DNA of 64,000 bases from positions 496,001 through 560,000 of the forward strand of contig NW_027248373.1 in the NCBI RefSeq assembly GCF_041260155.1, given 5' to 3'. Below are positions 1 to 11,231 of the stretch, piece by piece. The position numbers and the translations under genes were made by a program. Origin of the DNA: Ptychodera flava (lineage: Eukaryota > Hemichordata > Enteropneusta > Ptychoderidae). Numbering within the stretch: position 1 is the stretch's first letter; each line of letters opens with the position of its first letter. The notes below the pieces were generated by a model, which searched no databases, was not told where the DNA came from, and was given only the letters and a program-made list of their open reading frames with translations.

Positions 1-991
1 TTCGAGGGGCAGACACTTTCCGATTTGAGTAAATATAACTTTATTGAATGCTATCGTGATCTCTTCAAACATAAAAAGGAGAGAACGAACATGACACTGT
101 ACGGAATTCAGAACGAAAATCTAAGAAAATTAAGAAGCGGTGCGACCGATGCAGATGCTGCCGTCGTGGGCGATAATTTACTTTTCGACACATATAAAAC
201 AAAATATGCTATTCGTCTCACTCATCCCCTCATAACAGGCCATGGAGTTGCATATCCAAAAGCGTTAGGGAGTCATATTGAATGGGAAATTACGTTGGCA
301 CCCGCCCCCAATTACTTGTCAGTAATCAGTTTATTACAACCAATTATAAATTAAAAAACATTCAAATGGAATACGAGACAATTTCTGACCTCGATCTCGC
401 GAGGTCAACTGCTGGTTATTACAACGGTGGAAAAAGTTACCTTTACGAGCATATACATTATTTTAGAACAATCCCATTCAAAGAATCGGACACGGTTATC
501 AATGAAAATATAAATGTACCACGACGTAGCATTAGAGGTATCGCTATACTCTTCACTAAAAATCAGAATCAGGCAGAACTGAACAGTGAACTTTTCTTTA
601 ACCCATCCATTGAATCTGTGTCTGTATCAATCGAAGGCATTGCAAATAAAGTGTACGCTCAGAAGATGATACCAAGACAATTTTGGCGAGAGGTGCGACG
701 GTATTTTGCTGAAGATAAAGATTGGTGTGAAATTGATATAGATGAGGCCGATTATTGAAGAATAAATTCTGTCTGTTTATCGATCTGCGTAGTTTTAAAG
801 ATATTGAGTTTCATGGAAATGGTTTAAAAGTAATGAACACAAAGGACGGAATTCAACTTGAGATCCTGAAGAAAGATACCGCGTGGGGTGGCGATGACGC
901 TCACAATGATAATATATTTGCCCACATTTATGTTATCAGTGATGCCCTAGTCTCTATTGAAAATAGTAGATTAATGTCTTTACAATTTTAA
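1..991 (+). pseudogene. Polinton capsid-protein candidate (partial)
   Basis: The reading frame is open at base 1, so the protein starts upstream of the window. The readable segments resemble, from memory, a protein found many times in cnidarian, mollusc and hemichordate genomes next to Polinton genes. Landmarks include a segment ending in PRRSIRGIAILF near 0.53 kb, VSIEGIANKVYAQ near 0.63-0.66 kb, and a C-terminal end of the form IENSRLMSLQF just before 0.99 kb. The beta-rich, poorly charged character and the place in the element suggest a jelly-roll capsid protein, but no diagnostic motif proves this. It is a broken fossil part. It runs toward the polymerase, which is on the opposite strand, so the two are convergent. 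Confidence 0.5.
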
Positions 992-3900
992 CCATGACCC
1001 GTCGTCCGTCCTATCGGCCATGTTTCTGCCAACCATTCGCCCGTGTCTGGATTGTATAACTGCACACGTTTGATATCATTTGGCGCCATCATGATTTTAC
1101 TACGCTTTTCACTACGGATTTCTCCAGCCTTTTTCCGTACAAACTGTACAAATTGTGCCGGCTCGGGCTTCTTCCCAGTTTCAAACAGATCTTTATAATC
1201 TTCAAAGTTCAAATGTTTTCTAACACAAACATCTTTCACCCCTTTATTTTTTTCTCTCCGAAGTTGGAGTTCGAAAAGCATACACTTTCGAGCGTATGCC
1301 GACAAAATCAAGAATAGGTTCACCATTCAACTCATCTTTAAATTTACCTATCACTTTTTTATTAATCTTCGGAAAGTTGGGCGCGAACTCATCCCACTAG
1401 TATCATATATAGACTTCTCACCATTCTTTTCCACATCTTCACGAACTATATCATTGAAAGTTACGTCGGATCCGGGGAGGGTATTGGTACACTGTAAACA
1501 AAACTGTCAGTATCCATGTAGGCTAATCGTATTCCAGGGAACTGGGCCCGAAAGTAATTGTAATGCGTCTCATACATAAGCAGCTTAGAAAGTTCCAGTA
1601 CTGCTGCGCCAATGAAAACTGGTTTTACATATCTATGCTCATCCGTTTTCAGTTCCAGTAGGGCACTGTCGCAGGAATCACCATCCTCTTCGGAAGTTAT
1701 GAAAGTTATATGTTTCATCTTTGGATTATACTTCTGAATCTTTTTACGTCCACTATCCGTGCCGTTCCAGTCCGAAACAAATTTAAAGTCTCTGTACTTT
1801 CGAACATCTTCTATTGTCTTACCGAACATTGCATTATTCATCAGCTTATAGAAATTCTTTTCAAAATCTGTCTCCCCTTTGCCCTCATTTTAGTGTTAAA
1901 GTCGATATATTTCGCGAGACATGGAGCTTCATCGAAAGCAAGCACCCGATAAATCTTTTTCAATCTCATTCCCATCCGAAGATAGAATTCCAGCAACTTG
2001 TAGTGTAAGACATAGGACTCTCTATCCATCACACTTGTAATCAGTCGACCGCCCTGCCTCGGAAATTCATAGTGATGCGGTGCTAATGGCAAATCGCTGT
2101 GTTCTTCATGTAATTCGGCTGGGTATTCTAAGTCTACTTCTAGAAAACTTGGTGGAAAGGTGGAACCAGGTCCCCACCCTCCGCCAGCTCGGCCCCCCGC
2201 TCCGCCTCGGCCCCTTCTTCCCATTCCTCCCACTCTTCCATCGTCATCCAATGAAGTCCGCCCGTAGGCATTGCCTGACTCATTGCCCAGCCGTAGAGAT
2301 TGTTTGCATCGAGATATTTTATTTCGGTCACCGGCTTCTCTGGATCGTAATTCCCGCCGGCGGGGCCAGCGTAAGCAGGATGATTTGTCTGTAAATAATG
2401 AATATTACACTGGCTGATACCGCCTCGAATTCCCCGTTGTACGAAAGTCATCTGCTCAGCATCTTGAATGAGTTTAAACTTATTACCCGTGTAAAGTAAC
2501 ATAGCATCCCATGTCAAGCCAGGCGCTGACATGTAATGGGCCGGATCTAACTTATATGCTTCTAAACATGTGTCGCGAAAATTTTCGAATATATTAGCAA
2601 GAAGGAGAACATCCGTCTCACAATAGAATTCCATATAATCACGAATCGTCTTACATCCAACTTCGTCCCATACTCTTAATGCATGTTCGTAATCGGACTC
2701 TGAAATCCCCTCTTCCGTCAATTCGCTATAAAATTCCCCCTCTCCGGGAGCTGGTTCTCTCCCAGTCTGTCAACCGAGTCTAAATATTCGTAGGGAAGAA
2801 ACCTTTCGCCCTTTGAATGTCCGGGTACGAAGTGGGCCGCCGTCCACCCCTGGGTCTCCGGCACAGTTTTGCCAACTTCGCCAATGACCCCATCATCAGC
2901 TGAGCACTGTCCATAAACTTTATAGAAAAGAAACGTCTCTTTATCTCCCTCTTCCCTCCGGCAACAACAATTGAGGCGTGAAAAATAAATGTTTTCGAGA
3001 GACCCATAATTCCTCCATTGCTCGTCTTAGCTATGATTTTAGGCTCTGGTCCGGAACCCCCATCATCTCCTTCGGTAACGATTTCATGTAATTCTTTCAA
3101 AATAAAAGAACCATCGTATCCCTTGAGGTTGTGAAAGTAGATAGGAATGGTTCTCGACGGCCGGCATCCTTCGCAATAGAAGGTCGCCTCCTCCTTCACT
3201 ACTCGGTATCCTGCCGGCTCTCCACATGCAATACAGACTGGATCACATCCGTCGCGCCGGTAATTAGAAGGATCCCTCATCGGTATTATTTTCCAATAAT
3301 ACGATTTAGAATAATACTCGGCCCGTTCTTTCATATCCTTTAGAAAGTCTGTAACACAGGAGAGACCTGTGAATGTTCTTTTACCATAAACAGTGGGTCG
3401 GCCGGGCCTCGTTTCGAAGGTCCCCACCCCCGTTCCACCCATAACATATGAAAGACAAATTGGAATGTGCGGCCGGTCCCCTTCTCAATAATTGCCTCAG
3501 TATCTGCATAGACGACGTAGGGAGAAGGAACCTTCTTCCGATGTCCTTCAAATTGACACACTTCCTTAGGAAAATCTGGCTGGGCAGTGTCTGTTCCACA
3601 GTATACCTGATGTTTTTCTAATTCTTCTGTTGACTTAAAACCTCTTTTACAAACCATACAAATACACTTCCGTCTGCGCTCATTCTTTCGATTAGTACGA
3701 GAATTACGAAGGCGATTTTCCGCAGTAATTGGTACGAAGTGAGAACGGCCGCCGTCTTCACCAACTATCAGTAAGATATTTGCTATTTGATTCCTATCGG
3801 CTTCACCTTCGGAATGGGCTCCGCCTTCCGTTCCGTCAGGGCTCCGCTACAGCTACTATATAAACATTTATTCCGGACGGATCGGGATCATTTTCGTAGA

Positions 3901-4471
3901 TCTGAAATACTTGAAGTTTGATGCTGGATTTTGCTGCTCGAAGCGCCTGAATACAGTCAGATCGGCGGGCGTGGGCGTGGGAATACCTTCCCAACAGTAG
4001 TCAGCAATAAATGGGGCGTACGTATTCCATTTTCTCCTTACCTGACCACATTTCTTTTCACGAAACTCGGGGTCGGCCAACTTTAAACTTGCTACGATGG
4101 CGTATTGAAAACAGTTCTCGCTGCCCGAAGGTAGCACCAGATCGCTCACACAATGCTTATTTTTTAACCATCTGGGAAGTTGGACTGCGCCAGCTCCCCC
4201 TTCGGAACGCTCCAGCCCCGAGTAAAACTTCTACTAGAATTACTTCAAAATTAAGTATCTCCTCGAGAACGAGACCAGAACCCTCAACATTTTCAATTGT
4301 ATCAAGCATACGATCGTAGCGATCTATTAATTGTTGCCCCACATCCGATCCCGATCCTCTTACATCTTTTGTGTATGTATCATTTAATTTAACATACAAT
4401 GAACGCGGTTGTGTATTACCAGTTTTCGGATCCGATAATTTGACTTCCATTTCAGTATAAACAGAGTACAT
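988..4471 (-). pseudogene. Protein-primed family B DNA polymerase of the Polinton
   Basis: The element's replicative polymerase, read right to left on the minus strand. An N-terminal region lies at about 4.47-3.87 kb and a short zinc-finger-like stretch (CxxxFxxxxxLxxHxxxC type) near 3.6 kb. The exonuclease motif I region (YADTEA) is near 3.5 kb, exonuclease motif II (FHNLKGYDGSF) near 3.15 kb, and the exonuclease III neighbourhood (CETDVLLL) near 2.6 kb. Polymerase motif A (LDANNLYGWAM) is near 2.3 kb and motif C (YMDTDS) near 1.5 kb. This order is the one expected for the family, whose members usually have roughly 1,000 or more residues. A GC-rich acidic insertion rich in E and W codons lies around 2.15-2.25 kb. 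It is clearly identifiable but broken in several places. Confidence 0.9.
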
Positions 4472-4846
4472 CTTTCGTTCCGAATGGTTTCTTTGACCAT
4501 ACCTTCAATATCCACCAGCTCCCCGATATCCTTGACTCGCTTGACTTCAGGAAATTTTTTTGTAAAACTGCTCCCTTGAATGCTGTATGTAAACTGGCCA
4601 TCTTTATGATATATACTATCCTAAAATTTTTAAAATGAAAAAATAATTATTCTATGATAGGTCATCAAATCCACTATAATATTTTTGTCAGCATTTATTT
4701 GTTTATATATCTCACCTAATCTTTCTAAGTCGACTAGTTCTTCCACATCTTGAATTTCTGGTTTATTAGGCGCAGCACAAAATATAATCTCTCAACAGTG
4801 AAAGAAAGGCCACGCTTACTTAAGCGCGGTTTAAATGCTAAGAATT

Positions 4847-5407
4847 CTATCTTACTACCTTTCGGATATTACGAGGTACAATAGCAGGATTTTCTCGGAC
4901 TGGTAGTAACGGACTCACTGTTTTAAAACCGCAGTCAATTTCTTGAACCATATCAATACATGTAGCGAAATCGTGATTTCTCCCTCTCCCTCTTTTAAAC
5001 TGAAATTTAAAATACCTCATGCCCGGCTGTGCCTCGCTCCCTCGCTTCTGATACACTTTAGATGGATTGTAAAATCCGCAGGAATTATTCTTGGAGTGAG
5101 CGGCCAGGCTTGCAGCATAACTTTTAGCAGTGCTTGCATTGAAACTTTCACCTAGGGTACGGAATATTATTAAATCGGTAAACTTTTGAAGACTCGGTTG
5201 CCAACGGACACACACCCCATCGCATGTAGCAGGATCTCCTCCCGAACCATATTTAGGTCCGATGTTGAAAACTACTTCTAGCTCACTGTCTACGTATATG
5301 AAAGGATCTACATATTCACCAAATACTAATTTGCCTCCATCATCAATTTTGATGTTTTCTCCGGTTTCAAGTATTTTTATTGCATCTGAAATAGAAAGGA
5401 TTGTCAT
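4847..5407 (-). CDS. Unknown Polinton protein, 186 residues
   Basis: An uninterrupted frame of 186 codons between the polymerase and the divergently placed kinase-like part. I do not recognise the family. It is mixed alpha/beta in composition, with a strongly basic C-terminal half, a GRGRN stretch and two Cys residues near the middle (DPATCDGVC). There is no signal peptide or membrane segment. Its start lies about 65 bp from the start of the + strand kinase-like part, so the two may share a bidirectional promoter in the AT-rich gap at 5,408-5,472. The basic tail could suit a nucleic-acid-binding or terminal-protein-like role, but that is only a guess. Confidence 0.55.
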   Translation of the reverse strand: MTILSISDAIKILETGENIKIDDGGKLVFGEYVDPFIYVDSELEVVFNIGPKYGSGGDPATCDGVCVRWQPSLQKFTDLIIFRTLGESFNASTAKSYAASLAAHSKNNSCGFYNPSKVYQKRGSEAQPGMRYFKFQFKRGRGRNHDFATCIDMVQEIDCGFKTVSPLLPVRENPAIVPRNIRKVVR

Positions 5408-5472
5408 TGTCTTATCGTATATATCTTAATAAAAAAAAATTTAAAAAAATTTCTATGATATAGTATCCCAAA

Positions 5473-6692
5473 ATGTCATACATATTCATAAATGGACCAA
5501 CTGGAAGTGGTAAGAGTTACGATGCAGTAAATTTGGATCCGTATCACGTACCAGAATTTGACACTAGTTTTTCCAGCAACATTGCCGACTTTTATAATGG
5601 GCGCCACGTTTCGATTGCCGATTTTCAGAACCAGTTTATAGAACATACGCTTAGTTTACAATGTCAGGCTGGGAGGAGGAGGGAGGAGAAACCTCCCCCC
5701 TCCTTCAGAACAATACATTATTTGTGACTCTTCCATAATTCAACATCTGACTTTTTCTCGAATCCGGGGCGTTTCCACGGAGTGGGAAGAAAAAAAGATT
5801 GTTTCTAGAGCATTTGACCATTTACCCAGTTTCATTATCATATTCAAAGATATGCCTTGGGATTATTGCAGGCGGAATGTGTTGACTCGAGCCAGGTCGT
5901 ACGAAATAGCCGCCTTAGAAGAACTAGAAGAGATTCACAATAAGTTCAAACAGACTTTCTTAGAAATTTGCCACGACTACAGACTTCCATGTTTGGTAAT
6001 TCGGAACGCTCTTACCCCCCTCGTTCTCAAGAATATACTTAATCCAACAATTGATACCGAGACAGTCGGACCAGTAGAATATCCACGAGCTTTTGACTTT
6101 GGAATTGCATGGGGCAGCTCACGCGATAGCGGCAGCCAGGGATTTTTAATAGACGGTTTCAAGGAGGAGGAACTTGAAAAAGCGTACTTCCCACCTGGTC
6201 AAGAACAACTAGAACAACCTCGAGTCTCACTAAAGAACCTACACAAACTTCTTAACGCTTGTGAATCTGTGTGTGCTTATAATGCTTCGTTTGACCTACG
6301 AGCACTTGACATTATGAAACCCTACGGTTCTGTAACACCGGACTTTGAAGTTACTTGTCTATGGCTCATGTCAGTTGTGTACATTATACTTCAACCAGAA
6401 ACTTATCGATAAAGCTGAAAAAGGGGGACTCGAAAGAACGGACTGTGGTAACATGAGAAGTCGTTTTGAAGATCTTGCAAACTTAATATGTTCAGGAACT
6501 GAGGGGGCCCCACCTCATCCACATACGGCCGAAAAAGATGCAGTAAGTGAACATTACTTACGACAGTACATGATAAATACTTGGCCAGGTGGGGGGTGGA
6601 AGTGGGGTGGTAAACTGACACTTTCGGCTTTCAAGAAATTAAGACTTTTTCCATGGTACTTATTGAATAACTTTCGTAAATACTTACGTTAG
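5473..6692 (+). pseudogene. Deoxynucleoside-kinase-like and DEDDh-exonuclease-like part of the Polinton
   Basis: The + strand part starts with a P-loop, GPTGSGKS, at about 5,494-5,517. At about 5.86-5.97 kb a stretch with RNVLTRARSYE followed by LEELEEIHNKF resembles the LID and following helix of the deoxynucleoside kinase/thymidine kinase family. Downstream are three spaced motifs of a DEDDh 3'-5' exonuclease: FDFGIAWG near 6.09 kb, NASFDLRALD near 6.28-6.31 kb and HTAEKDA near 6.52 kb. Nucleotide salvage and proofreading or end-trimming would both serve a DNA element that copies itself. I do not know this combination as a standard Polinton gene. It is broken. Confidence 0.55.
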
Positions 6693-6718
6693 TACTTGAC
6701 AAGTACCAGCACAGGAAC

Positions 6719-7839
6719 TTACGAAGTTCTAATAACATTTCCTCTCGGCTCCCAACTATTGAAACTTTCTGGATAACCTTTCCATTTTATCAGATAATAT
6801 TTCTTTCCTCTAATTTTTTTCGTCTTCAAAATTCGTTCAACTCTGTACAGCTCGTCGCGTTCTGAAGGTGCGCTCTGAAGTTCATCGGAGTAGAAAGTGC
6901 CGAGTATTTCCTCTCCATTCAGATCTTTTATTTTGTAAACTGGTGGCGTTCCCAAGCCAGCTGCGTACACAACTTTTGAAACACGAAAATCTCCTCTGTC
7001 CAATTTGGTAAATATCCTTTCTTAAAAGTGGTCTTGTATTTTGTAATTCGAACCCGTTCTCCCGGCTTGAATTCAGGGTTGGCTCCCCGGCTGCCAACTC
7101 AGGACCGAATAGTGTATAAAATGCCTGCCAATCGTTCTCCTCTGTTACGTCCCTGGGTTTCATTTTGATACTTCCGTGAACGGTGTTATTGTAATTCTCG
7201 AGAAGGTGGGGTAGAATGGGGAGCCAGGAACGTGTCTGTTTATATGTAAAGTATTTCCACATCATCGTCTTGAGGGTCCGATTAAAACGTTCAACGACGC
7301 TAGCTTTTTTGTCACTGTAGGTGTGAAACCAATGAATGCCTGACTCCTGGAGCCACCCCTGCATTTTTCGATTAGTAAATTCCCGCCCCTCATCTGTCTG
7401 AAGTTTGTCGGGCCTTCTCCCGGATTTCTTAATCACGTCTTGTAGCGCCTGCAACGTATCATCAGCCGTTTTTGACTGTATTGGCCTAGCCCAGGCATAT
7501 TTACTGAGTACATCGATTACTGTTAGCATGTATCGAATGTTATGATTCTCTTTTGCGAAGGGGGAGGGAATTCCACGAGGTCGCCTGCCAAAACTCGTCC
7601 ACCGATGTTACGAAAACGCGCCTCCCGCCCGAACACCCCCCGCGAGTACGAGGTACCGGTTTATGTAGATTATAAGTTAGCTGAGTTTTTAACCAGTCCT
7701 GCACCTCTTTCTTAGTAACGTGGAGTCCGCTGGCCCGTGCTGCGTCATACAATTTTTGTACACCTCCAAAACCAGTTTTCGGGTTGTAATATAATTCTCT
7801 AAGAGTGCCTTCAGCGGAGCCTTCGGCTTCAGCTTCCAT
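6719..7839 (-). pseudogene. Polinton integrase with C-terminal chromodomain
   Basis: A retroviral-type DDE integrase on the minus strand. The N-terminal region (LRELYYNPKTGFGGVQKLY, then LHKPVPRTR) lies at about 7.84-7.64 kb. The catalytic core at about 7.53-7.1 kb shows MLTVIDVLSKYAWARP for the first aspartate, LQTDEGREF for the second and VERFNRTLK for the glutamate. The C-terminal chromodomain at about 6.87-6.73 kb shows YLIKWKGYPESFNSWEP. Family knowledge: this enzyme inserts Polintons with a 6 bp target duplication, and the chromodomain directs it to modified histones. It is transcribed toward the kinase-like part, so the two are convergent. The domain order is complete, but the gene is broken in a few places. 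Confidence 0.92.
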
Positions 7840-7854
7840 AATTGCTATATTATA

Positions 7855-8485
7855 CGAATAATTTTATGTCGTACGGATTCCGTAAACGAAATACTAGTTT
7901 ACTGAATGGTCTACTTTTCAATTGCTTGATTAGGCCCACGGCTTCCTGTTCTGACACCTCCATTCCATATTCTTTTATAATAGTTTTGTTGTCTATCTTG
8001 TTCGGTGTGTAAAATAGTACTAACATCTGTATGTTTTCCCTAATGGTTTACTAATACTAGTATATGTTGAGTCAGAACCCAGACAGATAATCCGTCATGT
8101 CTTGCGCTGAAACCAAGTTGGACTAAAACGTTACTGCGCTTCTTCATATCTTTGGACGAGGCGCAGTCATCGAGGATTATTAAAGTGTTCGTTCCAGCCC
8201 ATTCTTTATGCACGTAGGTTAATGTATCATCCACTGCATCGAGTCCGACTGGAAATATAAACACATTATCATCGGTGAAAATGAATCTTCTATTATACGC
8301 TTTATTATTCATGAATGTTGGGCAAATGAATATCACATATTCGAATTTCCTTAAGTACGGACCGGTGAGGAGGTCCAACATAAATTCTGTTTTGCCAGAA
8401 TATGTCGGTCCAGTTATAATCATGTTGAATGGTGGGGTACGTATATTGACATTTCCTCTGGATCTATATACTGTAAATTAATGAA
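7855..8485 (-). pseudogene. Polinton packaging ATPase (FtsK/HerA type)
   Basis: The genome-packaging ATPase of Polinton-type elements. Walker A (GPTYSGKTE) is near 8.40-8.42 kb, preceded by a short acidic-hydrophobic lead. Walker B (LIILDDC) is near 8.18 kb and a sensor-like segment (LGFSARHDGLSVWVLTQH) near 8.05-8.1 kb. The order and spacing match the A32/FtsK-HerA packaging ATPases of adintoviruses, Polintons and virophages. Its C-terminal part continues to about 7.86 kb. It lies just upstream of the integrase on the same strand, as in many Polintons. It is broken. Confidence 0.85.
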
Positions 8486-8557
8486 TCTCTTCTAGTTCTT
8501 TTAAGTTACTGGTTCGAGTTAGATGAAACCCAGTCACATCGACAGCATCTGAATGAA

Positions 8558-9980
8558 CTATATAGTTAGTGACTTTATTCCAGTACCTACAATAGTAATG
8601 AATATTGCTAAAGATAACAAACCAATTTTACCATATTCGTGAATAGGGTCTACGCTGGTCACGGCTGCTGCCCGTTCTGGGGAGGGGAGGGGAGGGGACC
8701 GAGTCGTGTCATTGTGAGGTGACTCTCCGGGCTCGTCCTGCCACTTCACAGGATCCCCCCCCTCCTCCCCTCCCCCTCCATCTCATGTACAGCACTTTCT
8801 CGAACTTCCGTGTTTATATCACCATTCACCCCGAAGGACATAGATTCTGTTGCGTATTGCAATTCATTATTATAACCCGAGATTGCCGGGCCCGAAAGAA
8901 TGACCATCTCAGACGGTAAGAGAAGTAAATTTGGTGAGACTGCCATATCAAGTTTGACGCCAGTATTCATTATTGTGTCTTGATATCGCCTATAACTAAT
9001 TACTTTGTCGGTATTACGAATTTCATCTTCGAGGAGAACACCGAATTCTTTTCGGACTTGCTCTGCACTGCCAGTATCGCCCACTATGGTACTAGCGAAT
9101 ATTTGCTTGTGCGCCGAGTATGCAATATACGTAGGCTTCAAGGCTTTCATTGAGGCGGGCGAGACCGGCCTTTGTTAGTCCCGAGTCTCCCTTCAGAGGA
9201 ATGAAACTATTGTATTGTCCCTCCGATCCATCATTTCGGAAGAAATAATAGTGTGTCTGTCTTTGTCGGGCAGTACATGTTTTTTCTTTCCAAAAATGGT
9301 ATGTGTATAGAAAACGCCTCCGTCGGCGGAGAGGAAAAAGTCATGACCGTTGTATATCGCTTTTGGCTGTCGAACAGGCCACGATTAGTGTAATATTCAT
9401 ATCCATAACCAAGACCTTTATTTTGACCTTTTCGATAACGAAAGTCGGACTTCGTTGGACTTATATTTCCAAATTCTGTACATAGAAGTTCATATTGGAC
9501 GAGATTGTATGGATTGTCGCCGGCTTTGAAGGTGGGGGTATCGTCTGGAAGTGCAACGCCCATTTCATGAAGGATACGACGTATTGTAAAATATACATGG
9601 AAACGGCAGAATGATCGTATTTGCGGAGGAAATTTCTTATCAAAGAGATGGGCGAATGATATACCACAACCAGTAGTGCTGCACCATACAGCGAAATTCA
9701 GTTGCTGGTCCCAGTATTTCATGTTTGGTCCGCCCAGCCAGACATTACTTTCTTTCGCTGATCGATGAGTGATTACGTTATCTTTGAACACATCCCGTGG
9801 ATGAAAAGTAAATTTATCTGTCGGCGTTACATATATTTCTAAGTCCATGAGAATAGGTTTTATTCCTCCGTCCGGTTTGGAAGGAATATCAGCATGCTGT
9901 ACTGTTGGTATGCTCGTCTTATTCAATTGAAAAGCAACTGGGAATAAGTCTGTACTCATTATTCGTGTTTCTATATACAT
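8558..9980 (-). pseudogene. Conserved structural-protein candidate of the Polinton (~500 residues)
   Basis: A minus-strand part with two clear segments. The right one (about 9.98-9.23 kb) contains QLNFAVWCSTTGCGISFAH and a basic aromatic region. The left one (about 9.15-8.75 kb) contains SAEQVRKEFGVLLEDEI and LPSEMVI. From memory, these belong to one protein family repeated in many marine invertebrate genomes beside Polinton genes. At the left edge (about 8.56-8.62 kb) a hydrophobic stretch (IGLLSLAIFITIVGTGI) could be a membrane segment of this protein or of a small separate one. The function is not established, and a virion or capsid-associated role is inferred from context only. It is broken. 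Confidence 0.5.
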
Positions 9981-9990
9981 ATAGATTTAA

Positions 9991-10122
9991 ATGGAGGAGA
10001 ATTTTCCCGGAATCCCTGTCGGAATCCCTGTCGGTACGGTTCTGTTAGGGGTACTAACATTCCAGACTATGTTAATACTTTATTTCGGATTCAGGTTTAA
10101 ACGAATTTTTTATTTTTACTAA
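9991..10122 (+). CDS. Small membrane protein of the Polinton, 43 residues
   Basis: A short complete frame divergent from the structural candidate, with only 10 bp between the two starts. The sequence begins MEENFPGIPVGIPVGT, is followed by a hydrophobic run of about 20 residues (VLLGVLTFQTMLILYFGF), and ends in a basic tail with FKR. It is predicted to be a single-pass membrane protein. The GIPV repeat comes from a direct 12 bp duplication (ggaatccctgtc twice). Polintons and adintoviruses commonly carry such tiny membrane proteins near the capsid genes. Confidence 0.4.
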   Translation: MEENFPGIPVGIPVGTVLLGVLTFQTMLILYFGFRFKRIFYFY

Positions 10123-10145
10123 GAATAGATAACATACTGCAAACA

Positions 10146-10465
10146 ATGGAGAATTTAATAAAGTCATCAGCAGCGGCAAATATGGCAGCGCATTCCGAAG
10201 GGCTTCGGCGCCTTCGGACAATAATCAATCCATAATAGAGACAAAACGTGAAAAAATACTCTGTGTCATCGCAAGTGGTCAAAGTAAGTTATTTTTTGGT
10301 AAGGAGTTTACAGTTAGAGAAGTGGAAAAGTGGAAAGATGAATTCATAACACGAGCCTTTAAAGTCTATGAAGCGAAATACAGTTCTCTTATAAGTGATA
10401 CCATCACTCAAAGTTTCATAGATCTAGGAGCCCGTGCAATCAGTCAGGTAGTTCCCAATCGATGA
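10146..10465 (+). other. Short Polinton frames of unknown function
   Basis: A frame starting at 10,146 (MENLIKSSAAANMAAHSEG) and a second one ending near 10,465. The second has the helical, charged segments KEFTVREVEKWKDEF and DTITQSFIDLGARAISQVV. Both are on the + strand, between the 43-residue membrane protein and the proline-rich region. No family is recognised. A short GC-rich palindromic stretch with repeated CTTCGG lies at about 10,197-10,220. These are probably remnants of one small gene. Confidence 0.35.
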
Positions 10466-10619
10466 TCGAGATAACTATGCCACTGATCTTAAAAGGATTT
10501 TATTCTAAACAGTGAAATAAAACGATTATCAGGGGGAATAGCGTACACCGTGGGGGCCCCTGATTGCTCTAATTTCCACCGGTTTAATTACGGGTAAACA
10601 TTTAAATTTTAAAAAATCG

Positions 10620-11165
10620 GGTTTAATATAGTACCTGAAATAAATGGATTCAACTTCGCGACTCAGCAAACGGCTCCGCCAGGGACTCCGTCAGAAGCCC
10701 CGCCGACGACCCCCACACCGCAAACGGCTCCGCCGACTCCGACACAGCGCAACATAGAGAAAGTGACGTTACCGCCGAAGCATCCAGGGAGAGTTGCTTC
10801 AGGCAAGCGACTAGCGGAATGGAACAGGCAAACAGGGAGAAGAAACTAAAAGCAATGGAGGGGGGGAGAGGGGGGAGGGGATATGATGCGGTAGCAGACC
10901 TACGCCTACAATGAAAGAACAGTGTGATAATAATTCACGTGGTATAATAAATGTTATCTTGTTTTAGGAATTGTGGGAGTTTCATTGACTGCATTAGGGC
11001 TATATTGGGGGCGTGCTCGACATACCCCTGTTCCGTCCGGAAGATCCTCCACAGAAAGCGAAAAAAAACAGAGCACGTAGCAGCTCCATCCGGAACAGTT
11101 CCGACAGGGGTTCCGAGAGGAGGGGAGGGGGAGGGGGAGGGGGGGTGTTCCCAGCTCCTCTACAT
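10620..11165 (+). pseudogene. Polinton proline-rich, basic, membrane-anchored protein region
   Basis: A Pro/Thr/Gln-rich segment at about 10.65-10.75 kb is followed by KHPGRVASGKRLAEWNR near 10.78-10.83 kb. That lysine/arginine-rich motif occurs, from memory, in a Polinton and adintovirus minor protein. A hydrophobic helix (GIVGVSLTALGLYWG) near 10.97-11.01 kb would be the membrane anchor. An alternative frame over 10.64-10.76 kb is extremely arginine-rich and may be coincidental. Purine-only G-rich tracts lie at about 10,857-10,880 and 11,119-11,147. It is a broken fossil part. Confidence 0.45.
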
Positions 11166-11231
11166 TGTATGAGATGGATTAACTCCCATATTTTTATTTT
11201 TATTTTTTATTTTATATACTAGTCAGCAATC

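Noticed and set aside
10642-10756. A strongly arginine-rich frame starting MDSTSRLSKRLRQGLRQ, resembling a viral core protein
   Set aside because: It overlaps the Pro/Thr-rich frame leading to a recognised Polinton motif; the Arg codons arise from the GC-rich repeat read in another frame.
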